Below are positions 35,677-50,098 of a DNA stretch of 64,000 bases, in pieces. Numbering within the stretch: position 1 is the first letter of the stretch; each line of letters begins with the position of its first letter. The stretch comes from Cryptomeria japonica (lineage: Eukaryota; Streptophyta; Pinopsida; Cupressales; Cupressaceae). The notes below the pieces were generated by a model. That model saw nothing but the letters and a program-made list of their open reading frames with translations. It had not been told where the DNA came from and searched no databases. A program made the position numbers and the translations under genes. Where the stretch lies: the NCBI RefSeq assembly GCF_030272615.1, contig NC_081411.1, positions 837,610,136 through 837,674,135 of the forward strand. Direction: 5' to 3'.

Positions 35677-37203
35677 ATTGCGGATGAAGGTGTGACTGAT
35701 GATTCTGATGAGGATCCAATAGACAACGGATGGGTCTTTGTTGCTATAACAGAAGATCAACCGGTACCTATTGCTCAACTGGTAGAACAAGCCCTAGCAG
35801 CTAAAGTTGAATCAAAGGATGAATGGATTATTGACTCAGGATGCTCACATCACATGACTAGAGACAAAGCTAAATTCTTGAACTTTCAAGAATACAATGG
35901 AGGTTTAGTAAGATTTGGAGATGACAAAGCTTGTTCAATCAAAGGTAAGGGTTCAATATCTCTTGATGGTAAACATAACACTGACAATGTCTACTATGTT
36001 GAAGGATTAAAACATAATCTTTTAAGTGTTGGTCAATTAGTTGAGAAAGGTTTTCAGTTACAATTTAAAAATGGAAAATGCAAAATCATGAATAGAACTG
36101 ATTTGGAAATTGCAACCGGTAATCAAACTAGAGGTAATATATTTCATTTGAATAACAGTGAAAAGACATGCTTAATTGCACATATAGATGAAAGTTGGCT
36201 ATGGCATAAAAGACTATGTCATGTAAATTTTGATTGCATGGTAAAAATCAGTACTTCTAAGGCAGTTAGAGATCTACCTAAAATTGTGAAACCTCATAAT
36301 ACAATTTGCAAGGAATGCCAATTTGGAAAACAAGTTAGAGCTAGTTTCAAAAGTATTCCAGAAAAATCCAATAATGCTCTTGATTTAATTCACACTGATT
36401 TATGTGGTCCAGCTAGAACTAAAAGCTTACAAGGTGATAGATATTTCATGCTAATTATTGATGATTATTCTAGAATGTGTTGGGTTACTTTTCTCAGAGA
36501 AAAATCAGAAGCACTTGGGAAGTTCAAGCTATTCAAAGAAATGGTTGAAAATGAAACCAGTAAGAAAATTAAATGTTTAAGTTCAGATCAAGGAGGAGAA
36601 TTCACATCTAGAGATTTTAATACATTCTATGAAGTAAATGGAATCAAAAGACAATTATCAGCACCTCAGACACCGCAATAGAATGGAGTTGTTGAAAGGA
36701 AAAATAGAACTATTTTGGATGCAGTAAGAAGTATGTTATCAGAAGCAAATCTACCACATGTGTATTGGAGAGAGGCAGTAAGCACTGCTATTGTTACATT
36801 CAACAAAGTTCACATCAAAGGTGAAAGCAGTAAGACCCCTCATGAACTATGGTTTGGTAATACTCCTACTCTTAAGTATTTCAGAATTTTTGGAAGTAAA
36901 TGTTATATTAGAAGAGATGAGTATATTGGCAAGTTTGATCCTAGAAGTGATGAAGGAATATTTCTTGGTTATTCATCTAAGAGTAAATCATATAGATGTT
37001 TTAATAAAAGATTACAAAAAATTCTTGAGAGTACAAATGTAAAGATTGATGAACAATTCAGAGGAACTTCAAGGTATATAGACTCTAAAGCAGTAACCAA
37101 AATTATGACAAATGAACCTACAATAAATCCACCAGTACAAAATGATGATCCAGTTACTCCAGTATCATCAGAAGATTCCACAGTAAATGAAGAACAACAA
37201 TAG
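35677..37203 (+). pseudogene. Copia 5 protease, GAG-pre-integrase and integrase
   Basis: In frame with gag. The protease motif WIIDSGCSHHMT has an intact D-S-G. The GAG-pre-integrase segment (LWHKRLCHVNFDCM ... CKECQFGKQ) carries the zinc-binding H/C residues. The integrase core has LIHTDLCGPARTKSLQGD (first Asp), CLSSDQGGEFTS (second Asp) and NGVVERKNRTILDA (catalytic Glu). A TAG at 36679-36681 interrupts the core between the second Asp and the Glu. After it comes FGSKCYIRRDE and IFLGYSSKSKSYRCFN, the usual end of copia integrase. Another TAG is at 37201-37203. Confidence 0.93.
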
Positions 37204-38433
37204 ACTAAGACACCTCGATATGTAAGATTGAATCATTCTGAAGATTAGATAATTGGAGGCAAATTTAGAGGAGTCATGACAAGAGGAAGATTGGCGAATG
37301 AAGAGGTATGTCTTATTTCTCAAATTGAACCATTATCTATCAATGAGGCATGTGAAGATAAAGTTTGGATTAAAGCTATGGAAGAAGAATTAGGACAAAT
37401 TGAGAAAAATAATACTTGGACATTAGTTCCCTGGCCTAAAAATAAAAATGTAATTGGAACCAAATGGGTATTTAGAAACAAACTCAATGAAGATGGTAAG
37501 GTTGTCAGAAATAAAGCAAGACTAGTGTGTAAGGGATATTCTCAGAAAGAAGGAGTTGATTACAATGAAACCTTTGCACCAGTAGCCCGAATTGAGGCAG
37601 TTAGATTATTCTTGGCCTTTGCAACTCACAAGGATTACAAAGTTTATCAAATGGATATCAAATGTGCATTTTTGAATGGAGATCTTGAAGAGGAAGTCTA
37701 TATTGAACAACCTGATGGATTTTCCTTGACAGATGACAATGATATGGTTTGTAGATTAAGAAAAGCTCTGTATGGATTAAAACAAGCTCCAAGAGCTTGG
37801 TATGCAAGATTGGATAAGTATCTTTCAAAGATTGGTTTTACTAAAGGAAATGCAGGTAGCAATTTATATTACAAAGTATCTAATGATGACATCTTGATTA
37901 TTGAAGTATTTGTTGATGATATAATCTTTTGAGGAGAAGATGAATTATGCAAAGAATTTTCCCTTGAAATGCAACATGAATTTGAAATGTCTATGATAGG
38001 AGAAATAAAATTCTTTTTAGGATTGCAGATTTTACAGACTGATAAAGGCATATTTTTGAGTCAATCCAAGTACTTGAAAGAACTACTTAAGAAATTTGGG
38101 ATGGAAAACTCTAAAATGGTAAGCACACCTATGACTACAAATGACAAATTATCTCAAAGGGATGAATCTACACCTATTAATCCAACTAGATACAAATCTA
38201 TGATAGGAGGTTTACTATATTTGACACAAACCAGACCTGATATTATGAATGCAGTATGTATAGTTTCTAGATTTCAGAGTAATCCTAGGGAAAATCATGA
38301 ATCAATAGTAAAAAGGATTTTTCGGTACTTACAAGGCACAACAAATCTTGGATTATGGTATCCTAAAGATGAAAATTTTGATCTATATGCATACACAGAT
38401 GCAAATTGGGCAGGAGATGTGGATGATAGATAA
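37204..38433 (+). pseudogene. Copia 5 reverse transcriptase
   Basis: RVT_2 domain in the same frame. [69 protein letters not shown] and the active site VFVDDIIF retain both catalytic Asp. Stops are at 37246-37248 (TAG), 37930-37932 (TGA, just after the active site) and 38431-38433 (TAA). After the catalytic core come FFLGLQILQTDKGIFLSQ, PDIMNAVCIVSRFQSNP and YLQGTTNLGLWY, which lead to RNase H. Confidence 0.94.
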
Positions 38434-38862
38434 AGCACCATTGGAGGAGCATTCTTTCTTGGAAAGAGATTAGTTTCTTGGTTAAGTAAGATATAGAGTT
38501 GTACATCTCTATCAATAGTAGAATCAGAATATGTTGCAGCAGCAACAAACTGTACATGGGTACTTTGGCTTAAGCAAATGTTGAAAGACATAAAGGTAAA
38601 ATGCAAGGAACCTATTACTATATATTGTGATAACACTGCCACAATTGATATATCTAAAAATCCAGTATTACATTCTAAAACAAAACATGTTTCTATCAAA
38701 CTAAATTTTCTAAGGGAAAAAGTTGAAGAAAAGGAGATAAAACTGGTTTATGTGAATACTAAAGAACACCTTGCAGATATTTTTACAAAACCTTTGCCTA
38801 AGGAAACTTTTGAGTATCTCAGAGATCAGCTCAGAGTCTTACCTCCACTAGTAGAGACTTAG
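38434..38862 (+). pseudogene. Copia 5 RNase H and Gag-Pol C terminus
   Basis: YTDANWAGD just upstream, then SIVESEYVAAATNCTW, TIYCDNTATIDISKNPVLH, SKTKHVSIKLNFLRE and HLADIFTKPLP show copia RNase H with its Asp/Glu residues. A TAG near 38494 interrupts it. The true end is TAG 38860-38862. The gag-pol frame totals 1,384 codons from 34708. Confidence 0.9.
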
Positions 38863-39251
38863 ATAGTTGATGATTTTCATCAACCGACAGAATTAAATGG
38901 ACAAATCTTTATTCTCGTATTTGATGAGGAAGCTACTTCTCAGGGGGAGTAGTTGGTATATTGAAATTGGTTGGTATTTTGTATGAACTTGACTTTTTGT
39001 GACTTTGGCATTTGATGTCAAAGGGGGAGAGATATATGGAAAAACATTGGGGAGAGATATATGAAAAATGCATTATCTTTTTGGGAAGAGATTGGTATGA
39101 GAGATTGGTATTGAAAATAAATCTTTGGATAAACACATGTTACTCTTAGGGGGGAGAAATGGAGATTGTTGGTTTTTGTACTTGGCATTTCTGTTTTGGT
39201 ACTTTGATGGTTTTTCCATCTTGTGTTGCCATCAATGACAAAGGGGGAGAT
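38863..39251 (+). other. Copia 5 3' non-coding region with repeated polypurine tracts
   Basis: Four purine tracts precede the LTR: CAGGGGGAG (38941), CAAAGGGGGAGA (39018), TTAGGGGGGAGA (39147) and CAAAGGGGGAGAT (39239-39251). Each is followed by TTGG- or TATGG-like sequence. Only the last adjoins the LTR. No coding frame is supported here. Confidence 0.85.
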
Positions 39252-40306
39252 TGTTGGTATTTTGGTATGGTTTTGTCATTGATGTCAACACCTACTAAAT
39301 ACACCTACTTTGGAGATCCAACAACATTCACTGGCAAACAGAAAACTATGCAACAGTTACCAGTATAAGGTTCACCGGCAGGATATAATGTTCACCAGTA
39401 CCTGAAATGACATGGAAGACACTTGGTAATATTGAAGACATCATGTGGACACTTTATTTTTAAGTAATAATCATTGGTATACTCTTATTTGCATATTTTC
39501 TTTTACCGGCAAATAGGTCTAGGTTATCTAGGGTTTCATCGGCAGGCTTATCTTTTCCAGATCAGCATGGCACGCTATGGAGATGATTTATTATTGTTGT
39601 AAATGCATTAAGCTGACATGTTCAATTGGTTATTGCATTAGATATTGTATTATTTGTAAAATGTTTTTATTGTAATATCTTATAGAGCCGACCTACTAAA
39701 TTGGTCTTAGGGTATGGTATAAATGTAAGATCTTATTTGTAAGATCAAGTGTGGAATGTGAAAAAGAATTGTGTGAAGGTATATGTGAGATCAAACAGAG
39801 GTATACATGAAGACATCATTCGAAGGTGAAGTTAGGTTTTTGCAGAAGCATATCAGCATTACACCAATATTGAATCCAACATATGAAGATGCTATTTTGT
39901 ACAGTACATTCTTATTGGATTTAACCATCCAACTGTAGTCAGTGTGACTCCCATTTGTGATTGAGTAGTGAGCTCTAGGCTATTGGCCTTTCTGCATGTG
40001 CAGACCCCTTTTTGTACACTTACTATCTGCAGTAGTATCATCTGATTGTGGGTAAGGTTTCCCACCATGGTTTTTCCCCTTACAGGGTTTCCACGTACAA
40101 ATATTGGTGTCATGTGTTGTGGATGAATTTGTGCTTATGTTTCATGCATTAATTCTTACTAGTATAGCAATTTTCTATTAACACTGTTTACCGGCATACT
40201 TAACTGTCTTACCGGTATTAAGCATTAAGTTGGTTGATAAGTTTTTTGGTTTGAATTTATCTGACAATTGATTCACCCACCCTCTCAGTTATCTCTGAGA
40301 CCTATA
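39252..40306 (+). repeat. 3' LTR of copia 5
   Basis: 1,055 bases, TGTTGGTATTTTGG...GACCTATA; the final CA has become TA. Followed by the target duplication GAGCC. It carries the same CACCATGGTTTTTCCCC block (40062-40078) and a shorter C-run (TTCACCCACCCTCTCAG) than the 5' copy. Confidence 0.95.
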
Positions 40307-42335
40307 GAGCCTGTGGCCACCATGGTGGACGTAGACCCTCAGCCTCCACACAGTGGAGCTGGGGTCTTTGCGGCCAACGTGGGGGTCACAGACCCTTCGG
40401 CCTCCACCTTGTGGAGTAGGGTTGTTGTGGCCACTTACGTGGGTTAAGTCCCTCTGCCTCCACACGGTGGACGTAGGTGCTCTGCGGCCACCATGGTGGG
40501 CACAGAGGCTTCCTTTGTGGCTTTGTGAGAGGCAGAAAGGGGAGAGGCATGGGTTGAGCTTTGGCTCCCCCCCCTCCAAAAAACCCCAAAATTTCTTTTC
40601 TCCCTTTTTTTTATTTAAAATTTTGATTTAAATTTTATTTGAATAAAATGAAACGAATTTCAAAAAAATGTAAACCCCCATTTTCTTTCATTCATAGATT
40701 CTATACTATTATCTTCATTTTTATTTTATTTTTCCAGAATGACCAAAAATACCAAAATTGATTTTAAAACTAAATCAACAAACCCATAAAATAAGATTAG
40801 CTAAAAGCCCCAAATAAAGATAGGCTCAAAATTTTTTTGAGACAAACAGAGATTGGATTCAACCACTCTTTAAACAAACATTTTCATTTCCAAGCAACTA
40901 AAATTTACATCTTTCCATAATACAAAATTAATTTAACAATCTTTCCACAATACAAAACAATGCAAACCCATTTTTTTCAAAACTAAAACTCAAATCTGAG
41001 AACATTCATGGGCTTTTAAACCAACATTTCATGAAGAACAAACAAACACCAATTTTTTGATTTAACAACAAAATAAAAAAGGTAAACAAGAATCTTACCT
41101 CCTTTAGCATTCCTGGCAAGATTTTGAAGAAGAGCCCCAACCTACAGCTGTAGAAATCCTTCCTTCCCAAAATCCCCAATTTTCTCCATCAAAAATATTC
41201 TTCCCCCCAAAAAAATTCAACAACCCTAAAAATATTTTCCAACCTAGGTTAAATGTAATAAAATTTGACCTAATCTCCTAATTTTGAATTTAAACACTTT
41301 TTAAATAAAAAAAGAAAGAAAATCATTCTTTTCAACTATTCAAATAATTTAACTTGCTTTTCTAATTCAAATTAAAATGCCTCTTTTTCATTTAATTTTA
41401 ATTCTCTCAATATTAACAAAGCTAACATTTATATTTCGCAATATTGATGAGGGTAAAATATTTTAGTTAAATTAAACTCCCAAAATCAATCTTTCACACT
41501 ATATTATATATATATATATATATTTTTAAACCTCCTTTCTAATAAAATTTGATTTTCTTAAATAATTAAAATTAACCTTTCTATTCCAAAAAGCAAAAAG
41601 GGATTAAATTATTTTTATTTAGAATAACTTTAAATCTCCCCTTTTCAAAATGCATAAACTAAATAAATTCACGATTTTAAATTAACCATTAAATTAAACT
41701 TGCTACAAACATAAATAGAGCGATCTTTTAATTAATGATTAATCATGTAAAAGAAACCTATTTATTTTAACTTCCTTAATTTCTAATGCGTAAATGAACA
41801 CATTAAATCAAATTAAATACTTAGGATAAAATACTCAATTTTTACCACACGCAAGGCATGCAACCCAAGAAAGCCAACCAAATACACAACCCACAAACCT
41901 AAATGAAAAGGGAAACTGATAGACCACAGGTGACACTCACTTGAGCATGACTAGGGTAACACAAGGGTTTTACGACCACCTAACCCAAATTCTAAGGATG
42001 AAAGAGGTATACGCAACCCTATGAATTTAGGTGAAGACGAACCTCGTACCTCGACAGTACTGTACCTGCAATCTCATGCAACCAAGAGTCACACCAACAT
42101 ATATATATATATTATTCAATGAAAGTGTTATCTTGAGATTAATAACAAGAATCAGTAGAACAATTAAACTTACATAAGAATCTATGTGAAATCACATTAA
42201 CAGGTATGCACAATAATCACAATATCTGACTACAACATTACATAATGGTTAATCAACCATCCAAGGATTCCACATAGAAAAAGTCAACCAAGGTCAAACC
42301 AGTTTTACAAAACTGACTAGGGTAGGGGCACTACA
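40307..42335 (-). repeat. Element A right LTR, remainder
   Basis: Resumes LTR A after copia 5 and follows 18700-20673 closely: GC-rich block to about 40590, AT-rich body, a short TA repeat near 42098, and the end GGGGCACTACA at 42335. CAACA follows, the target duplication of element A. Confidence 0.88.
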
Positions 42336-42340
42336 CAACA

Positions 42341-45002
42341 TTTATAGCTTCTTGAGAGTCGATCATACAATTCCTTATCAATTTATTGTTAATTAATAAT
42401 GTTAAGTAGAAAGGGTCCATGTAGGATGGATCATCAGGAAGTGTAGCTCCCAAATATATCTCGGTAGTGGGTTGGTTTCTTTTCTCCATGTCCACTAGTT
42501 TATCTTTCTTTTTCATTCCATTTAAGCTAGCGGGTACCCTTGAGATCCATGACAACACACTACTCTTGTATTTTGGGATTCAAATCATTTCAGAAAGTGG
42601 TACAAAGATTTTTATTTGTGATAGCACATTGGTGATATCAAATGAGTTGATAGGTGGTGTTGATATTTTGGGAGTCTCCACCTCTGGTGTTACTGGATTT
42701 TTCTAAGTCAATGTCATCTTTGGTGCCCCTCCATTTTTGTGCTCCTTTGTACCCTTCTCTTTTATGAATATGCTTGTAGGCTTACCTTGGTCATGATTAA
42801 CAACCCTATTTCTTATATTATAACTGTTCTTAGCCTGTTCAACAGAAACAACAGTGAGAGATTTTATTTCTTCTTCAGAAGTCTCCTCCATGATGTTGTA
42901 TCATATCTCCCCCAATTGTTTCTAGCAATATTGTCCTCATAATCTAAAAGAACCTCTTGCTAATAGAATTGCTTTTTTTTTATGGTTGACATCATATTCA
43001 TATCCTTCATCATCTGATGAATCAAATTCCCCTATAGATAATATTTTGATGGTTTCCCTGTCATCATATTCTTCTTGTTTAGTATACCTTATCTCATCAT
43101 TCTACATATTCTAGGCCACAACACACTGAAATGGAGAGTGTGGGAGGCTGCATGTTGTGCACCAAGGAGATTCTTCCAAAAAATGATTATTTTATTTTTT
43201 CAAAGGATCGGGGGTATCTTTCCTTTCCTTAATAGGAATGTCATCCTTCTAGTTATTTCTATATGGCATATCATGTAATATTGGCCTGGCACTCCTTTTG
43301 AATTGTGGCTTATCATTCTTAGTGACCTTATGAGTGAGATCCTTCAGGGCATTAATTACTTTGTCCATTTAATATTCCTCCTTAATCAATTTATTTTGTA
43401 CCTTGGGGTTATAAAGTCTAGCATCATCTCTCCTACTCATTTTACCAAATGCTTTTCTATTACTCTTTGTGATGATTTCAACTTTGTAGGTTTCATTCAA
43501 GTTAGAAGGATTTTTGGTCCTTAATTCATACCCTATTTTTGGATTAAAAGAATCGATGTAGAACTATTGAGCCATGGAGTCATTAGGATTGAGATGAGGT
43601 GGTAACTTGTTTAACAATTTACTAAATCTCACGTTAAAACTTGACAGTATTTCATTATATCCCTTTTGTATAGTATAAATTTCATGTAAGGCAAACTTCA
43701 GGTCCACATGACTTCCATACTGCTCTAAAAAGATTGCTCTAAATTCTTCCCAATTATGAATTGATGAATCAAGTAATCTCTTGTACCATTCATGGGTATC
43801 ACCAATCAATGACTACATAAACAACTTCATAAAGACATCTTCTAGTCTCACATCATGATCAACTAGCATGTTTTGAAAATTCCTTACACGATCTTCCCTT
43901 GAGGCTTCACCATTTCCTAAGAATTTTGGGATAGCTTTCTTGAGTTCATCACTAATCTGATTTGGATATCCAAGGATCCTTGTGAAATCCATTTGGATAT
44001 AGTTATCAATATTCATGAGTCCTCTTAATGGTATATTTTGTTGATAATAGTTTTCATATTGATATGGGTTCACATACTAGTATTGAATTTAATATTGGTG
44101 TTAGTTTTGCAAGTATGGGCCCTATTAGAACTGATTATACTACTTGTTATATTGGTGTGCATAATTTGGTACTCCTTGTTGATATGTCATGTTTTGAGAT
44201 ATACTTGAGTGGTTATACAGAGGAATTTTTTGCCCATGGAAATAGTTACCATAACTGAAATGTCCCATATTTCTTTGAGATGCTGAGGTAATAGGTGGAA
44301 TGGAGGCATTAATTTGTGGGATACTAGTATGTGGAGCAATGGTGGATGTATTCACATGGGTGAGTAATGAGTAGTTGTAGTAGTCTTCATGATAGGTATT
44401 GTGCTTATCATTGGTATTCTTTGGGGTATTTGAGTGGATATGTGAGATGTGTTTTGTGCAACCATGTTAGCAATTCTTTGGGCTATTTGGTCTCCTATTT
44501 GTATGAGCATTGGTCTTCTTTCTTCTTGTTCTAAAAGTTTAATTTCATCCTACAAATCTTTTTCAGTAGGTTCTCCTATCTGACTACTTGAAGAAGATGA
44601 TTTAGTGCTAGTACGTGAAGAAAATCCTAGTGGAGTACTGAAAGGATCATGGCATGTTACACCTCTCTGAAACATCATAGCCTCATATTATCTTTGGATG
44701 TTCCTATCATCCTCAGTCAAGAACCTATCTGTAAGCGGGTTTGTATATTGGGTAAAATACACCTCATTCTGATCATTCAGATCACGTCCTTGAGCTTGGT
44801 TATAATCATTTCTTCTATTATTGATATTTGTTAAGGACATGTTATGATCCATGGATGGACTTCTTGTAGTATTCCCCTTTGTAGGAGACTTTTCTAGGCT
44901 CTTTTCTATTTGCTTTTTATTCTTGTTACTACCTTTATTCTTTTTCTTGTAAGTGATTGGATGGATGGGATGCCCTTGTTGTAATGATCTTCTACCATAC
45001 AT
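42341..45002 (-). pseudogene. Gypsy B gag and truncated protease
   Basis: The minus-strand frame from MYGRRSLQQGHP (45002) shifts frame near 44660 and then stays in one frame to 42341, with many stops. A Lys/Asn-rich N terminus and an Asn/Tyr-rich segment (NPYQYENYYQQN) precede a retrotransposon Gag domain: KFLGNGEASREDRVRNFQN, then GDTHEWYKRLLDSSIHNWEE and FLEQYGSHVDL (W...F...YG pattern). Further on, NCMIDSQEAINVV resembles the gypsy aspartic-protease motif, with Q in place of the usual Gly after D-S. The gene is cut there. No RT is present, as it would lie on the other side of the insertions. Confidence 0.75.
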
Positions 45003-45135
45003 GTATAGTCTGTTCCCTTAACACTTTGATCAGAGTCACCACCCTTTTATGGTATTATGTTTATTTCTCCGAGTTCTTCCCTTAGTAGAGTCTATGAATA
45101 AATCCTTTAATTCTTCCTAACAGAGTCACCAATTC

Positions 45136-46593
45136 TGTTGGAGCTCAAAATCACCGATCTGATGATCCCTAAGATCATGCCACCTTCTATGATCAAGATC
45201 AACTAATTTTGGCCACCTAATGGAATGACCAATTACATCTTCCCTTCACTTTTGGTTCTGCCAGACCAAGGCGGGTATACCTTATGACCAACTATTCTCT
45301 TGTTGTACTATGATCAACTAATGATGCTTAGGAAAATTATGTTACAATATTCCTATTTGAAATAACTCTTTAATGGCATGAAGATGAGAGTGATTAAAGT
45401 TTTACCCTATACTCCTACTTTGTAGAACTAAAACTGAAATGAAAATTGTTTTATGAAAATTGGAATGGAAGTGTTCTTATTTATGAAATACAATACAAAA
45501 TATGTAATAGTGACCAGTGTATTCTCCTTTTAATGGGCACAGAGTCCTATGGAACCTTGTCTCTTTCGGTCTCCTACTAGATAGTTTTTCAACTATCCAC
45601 TACTGATACTCTCATAGTTGCTAATCTTATTATGACAGTCACTATATAGTGAATTTAATCAAACTCCTACAGTAACCATCCAAGAGTGTGCACCTTCTTG
45701 TTCATGAAATGAAAATAACAAGATAGCAATAGTATAAAGAGTAGCCCAAATGCAATCTCCAATCTTCTTAGTATTGAAATAGCAGGCAATTTCAAAACAA
45801 TACACCAAAGCAATCTTAATGCAACATGTAAGCAGAGAGGTAACTGGTTTTATATTACTTTTAAGCAAAATTGCGTTACAATATTGAAAGTATATGTATC
45901 TAATATCTTATATTACAAAAATCTCCTCTTATCTAAATTTGATCTATTTTGTCCCTCTAATTTACATTTTGGATCCTATATATGAAAAAAGGCCCAATAG
46001 AGACATCTCTTCATGGTGCCTCATCGATATGTTCATGTCGCTTCTGGTATTTCTACTTCATTGGCAAAAATGTTGTTCGATCATCTGGGTGATCCTTTGT
46101 TTCATTTAATTTTATCTTCTGGTTACCTATGCTAAATGCATCTTGGATTGTGCTTATTGGGATTTTTATACCAAAAAACCATATGCCTGACTTCATAGGT
46201 TATCTTGATGAAGTTTTCACCATCAACTCCTCCTTTTGGTATAAGTTATTCCGATAGATGTATTCAGTCGAGAGTGTGTTATCGGAGTAGCTTCTCTGAT
46301 GTCATTACATATACTCACTTTTGGAATAGGTTGTTCTATCAAATCATAGATAATCCATTATTTTGATCTCATTAGTTATACTAATAGGGGTATCATTTTC
46401 ATTTTCCTTTATCGTCATAGGTTTTACTGATGTCAATTCATTCATCATAAGTTCATAATCAAGATAGTTCCCCCGATGCCATTCTATTTATTCACTATCG
46501 AGACAAAGTTAATGGTCGGAACACTGTCAATATGCTATTCCAACTTCATAATTTTTTCCAATGGACATGCATAATGCATCCTCTTGTATTTTA
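45136..46593 (-). repeat. Gypsy B LTR, inner part, interrupted by gypsy C
   Basis: Starts TGTTGGAGCTC next to the primer-like site. It is AT-rich with no gene. Phrases such as GATATCGGGATAGTT, TTATATC and TATCCTGATGTC recur from 58380 on, suggesting that LTR B resumes after gypsy C. It is cut at the target duplication TTTTA (46589-46593). Confidence 0.6.
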
Positions 46594-49968
<3,375 letters not shown>

Positions 49969-49983
49969 TTTTGGTATTAGAGC
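49969..49983 (+). other. Gypsy C primer-binding site
   Basis: TTTTGGTATTAGAGC follows the LTR. TGGTATTAGAGC is the initiator-Met tRNA complement with one C-to-T change. Confidence 0.85.
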
Positions 49984-50098
49984 AAGGTTTCCAACACTAG
50001 GAACCTTTCTCCATTACGTTTCACTTTTAATATTATTTTCTTTAAGAATTGTTATCTATTTATTTATTTACTTTATTTGATTTTATTGATCATTAAGG

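Larger units (their letters stand above)
33594..40306 (+). mobile_element. Copia 5: full-length Sirevirus-like element, TSD GAGCC
   Basis: LTRs of 1,055 bases (33594-34648 and 39252-40306) flank a 4.6-kb internal region. The target duplication GAGCC is at 33589-33593 and 40307-40311. Primer-binding site ATTGGTATTAGAGC (34649-34662); polypurine tract AAAGGGGGAGAT before the 3' LTR, with extra copies upstream. A single 4,155-base frame (34708-38862) encodes Gag, protease, integrase, RT and RNase H in copia order, with seven internal stops and no frameshift. RT sequence and repeated polypurine tracts fit the Sirevirus group. It inserted into the GC-rich block of LTR A. Confidence 0.95.
16333..42335 (-). 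mobile_element. Element A: giant-LTR, non-coding LTR retrotransposon hosting copia 5 and 6
   Basis: The left LTR (16333-20673) and right LTR sequence (from 29516 to 42335) are the same ~4.3-kb repeat, TGTATTGCC...GGGGCACTACA on the plus strand. The minus-strand primer-binding site TGGTATCAGAGCC is at 29501-29513, and the polypurine tract (complement CTCCCCCCC) at 20678-20686, so the element reads leftward. CAACA flanks both outer ends (16328-16332 and 42336-42340). Removing copia 6, the internal region is about 3.8 kb and shows no Gag or Pol motif. This fits a large retrotransposon derivative, probably mobilised by a gypsy relative; the superfamily is an inference. The right LTR is rearranged, with a second copy of the left flank inside it. 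Confidence 0.8.
42341..46593 (-). mobile_element. Gypsy B: Ty3/gypsy fragment (LTR part, gag, start of protease)
   Basis: On the minus strand an LTR part (45136-46593), a primer-binding-like site (TTGGTGACTCTG, 45121-45132), gag and the start of a protease run leftward. They stop at 42340, where copia 4 (now carrying element A) inserted. The LTR continues beyond gypsy C from about 58155. The primer site does not match initiator-Met tRNA, so B is a different lineage from gypsy C. Confidence 0.72.
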
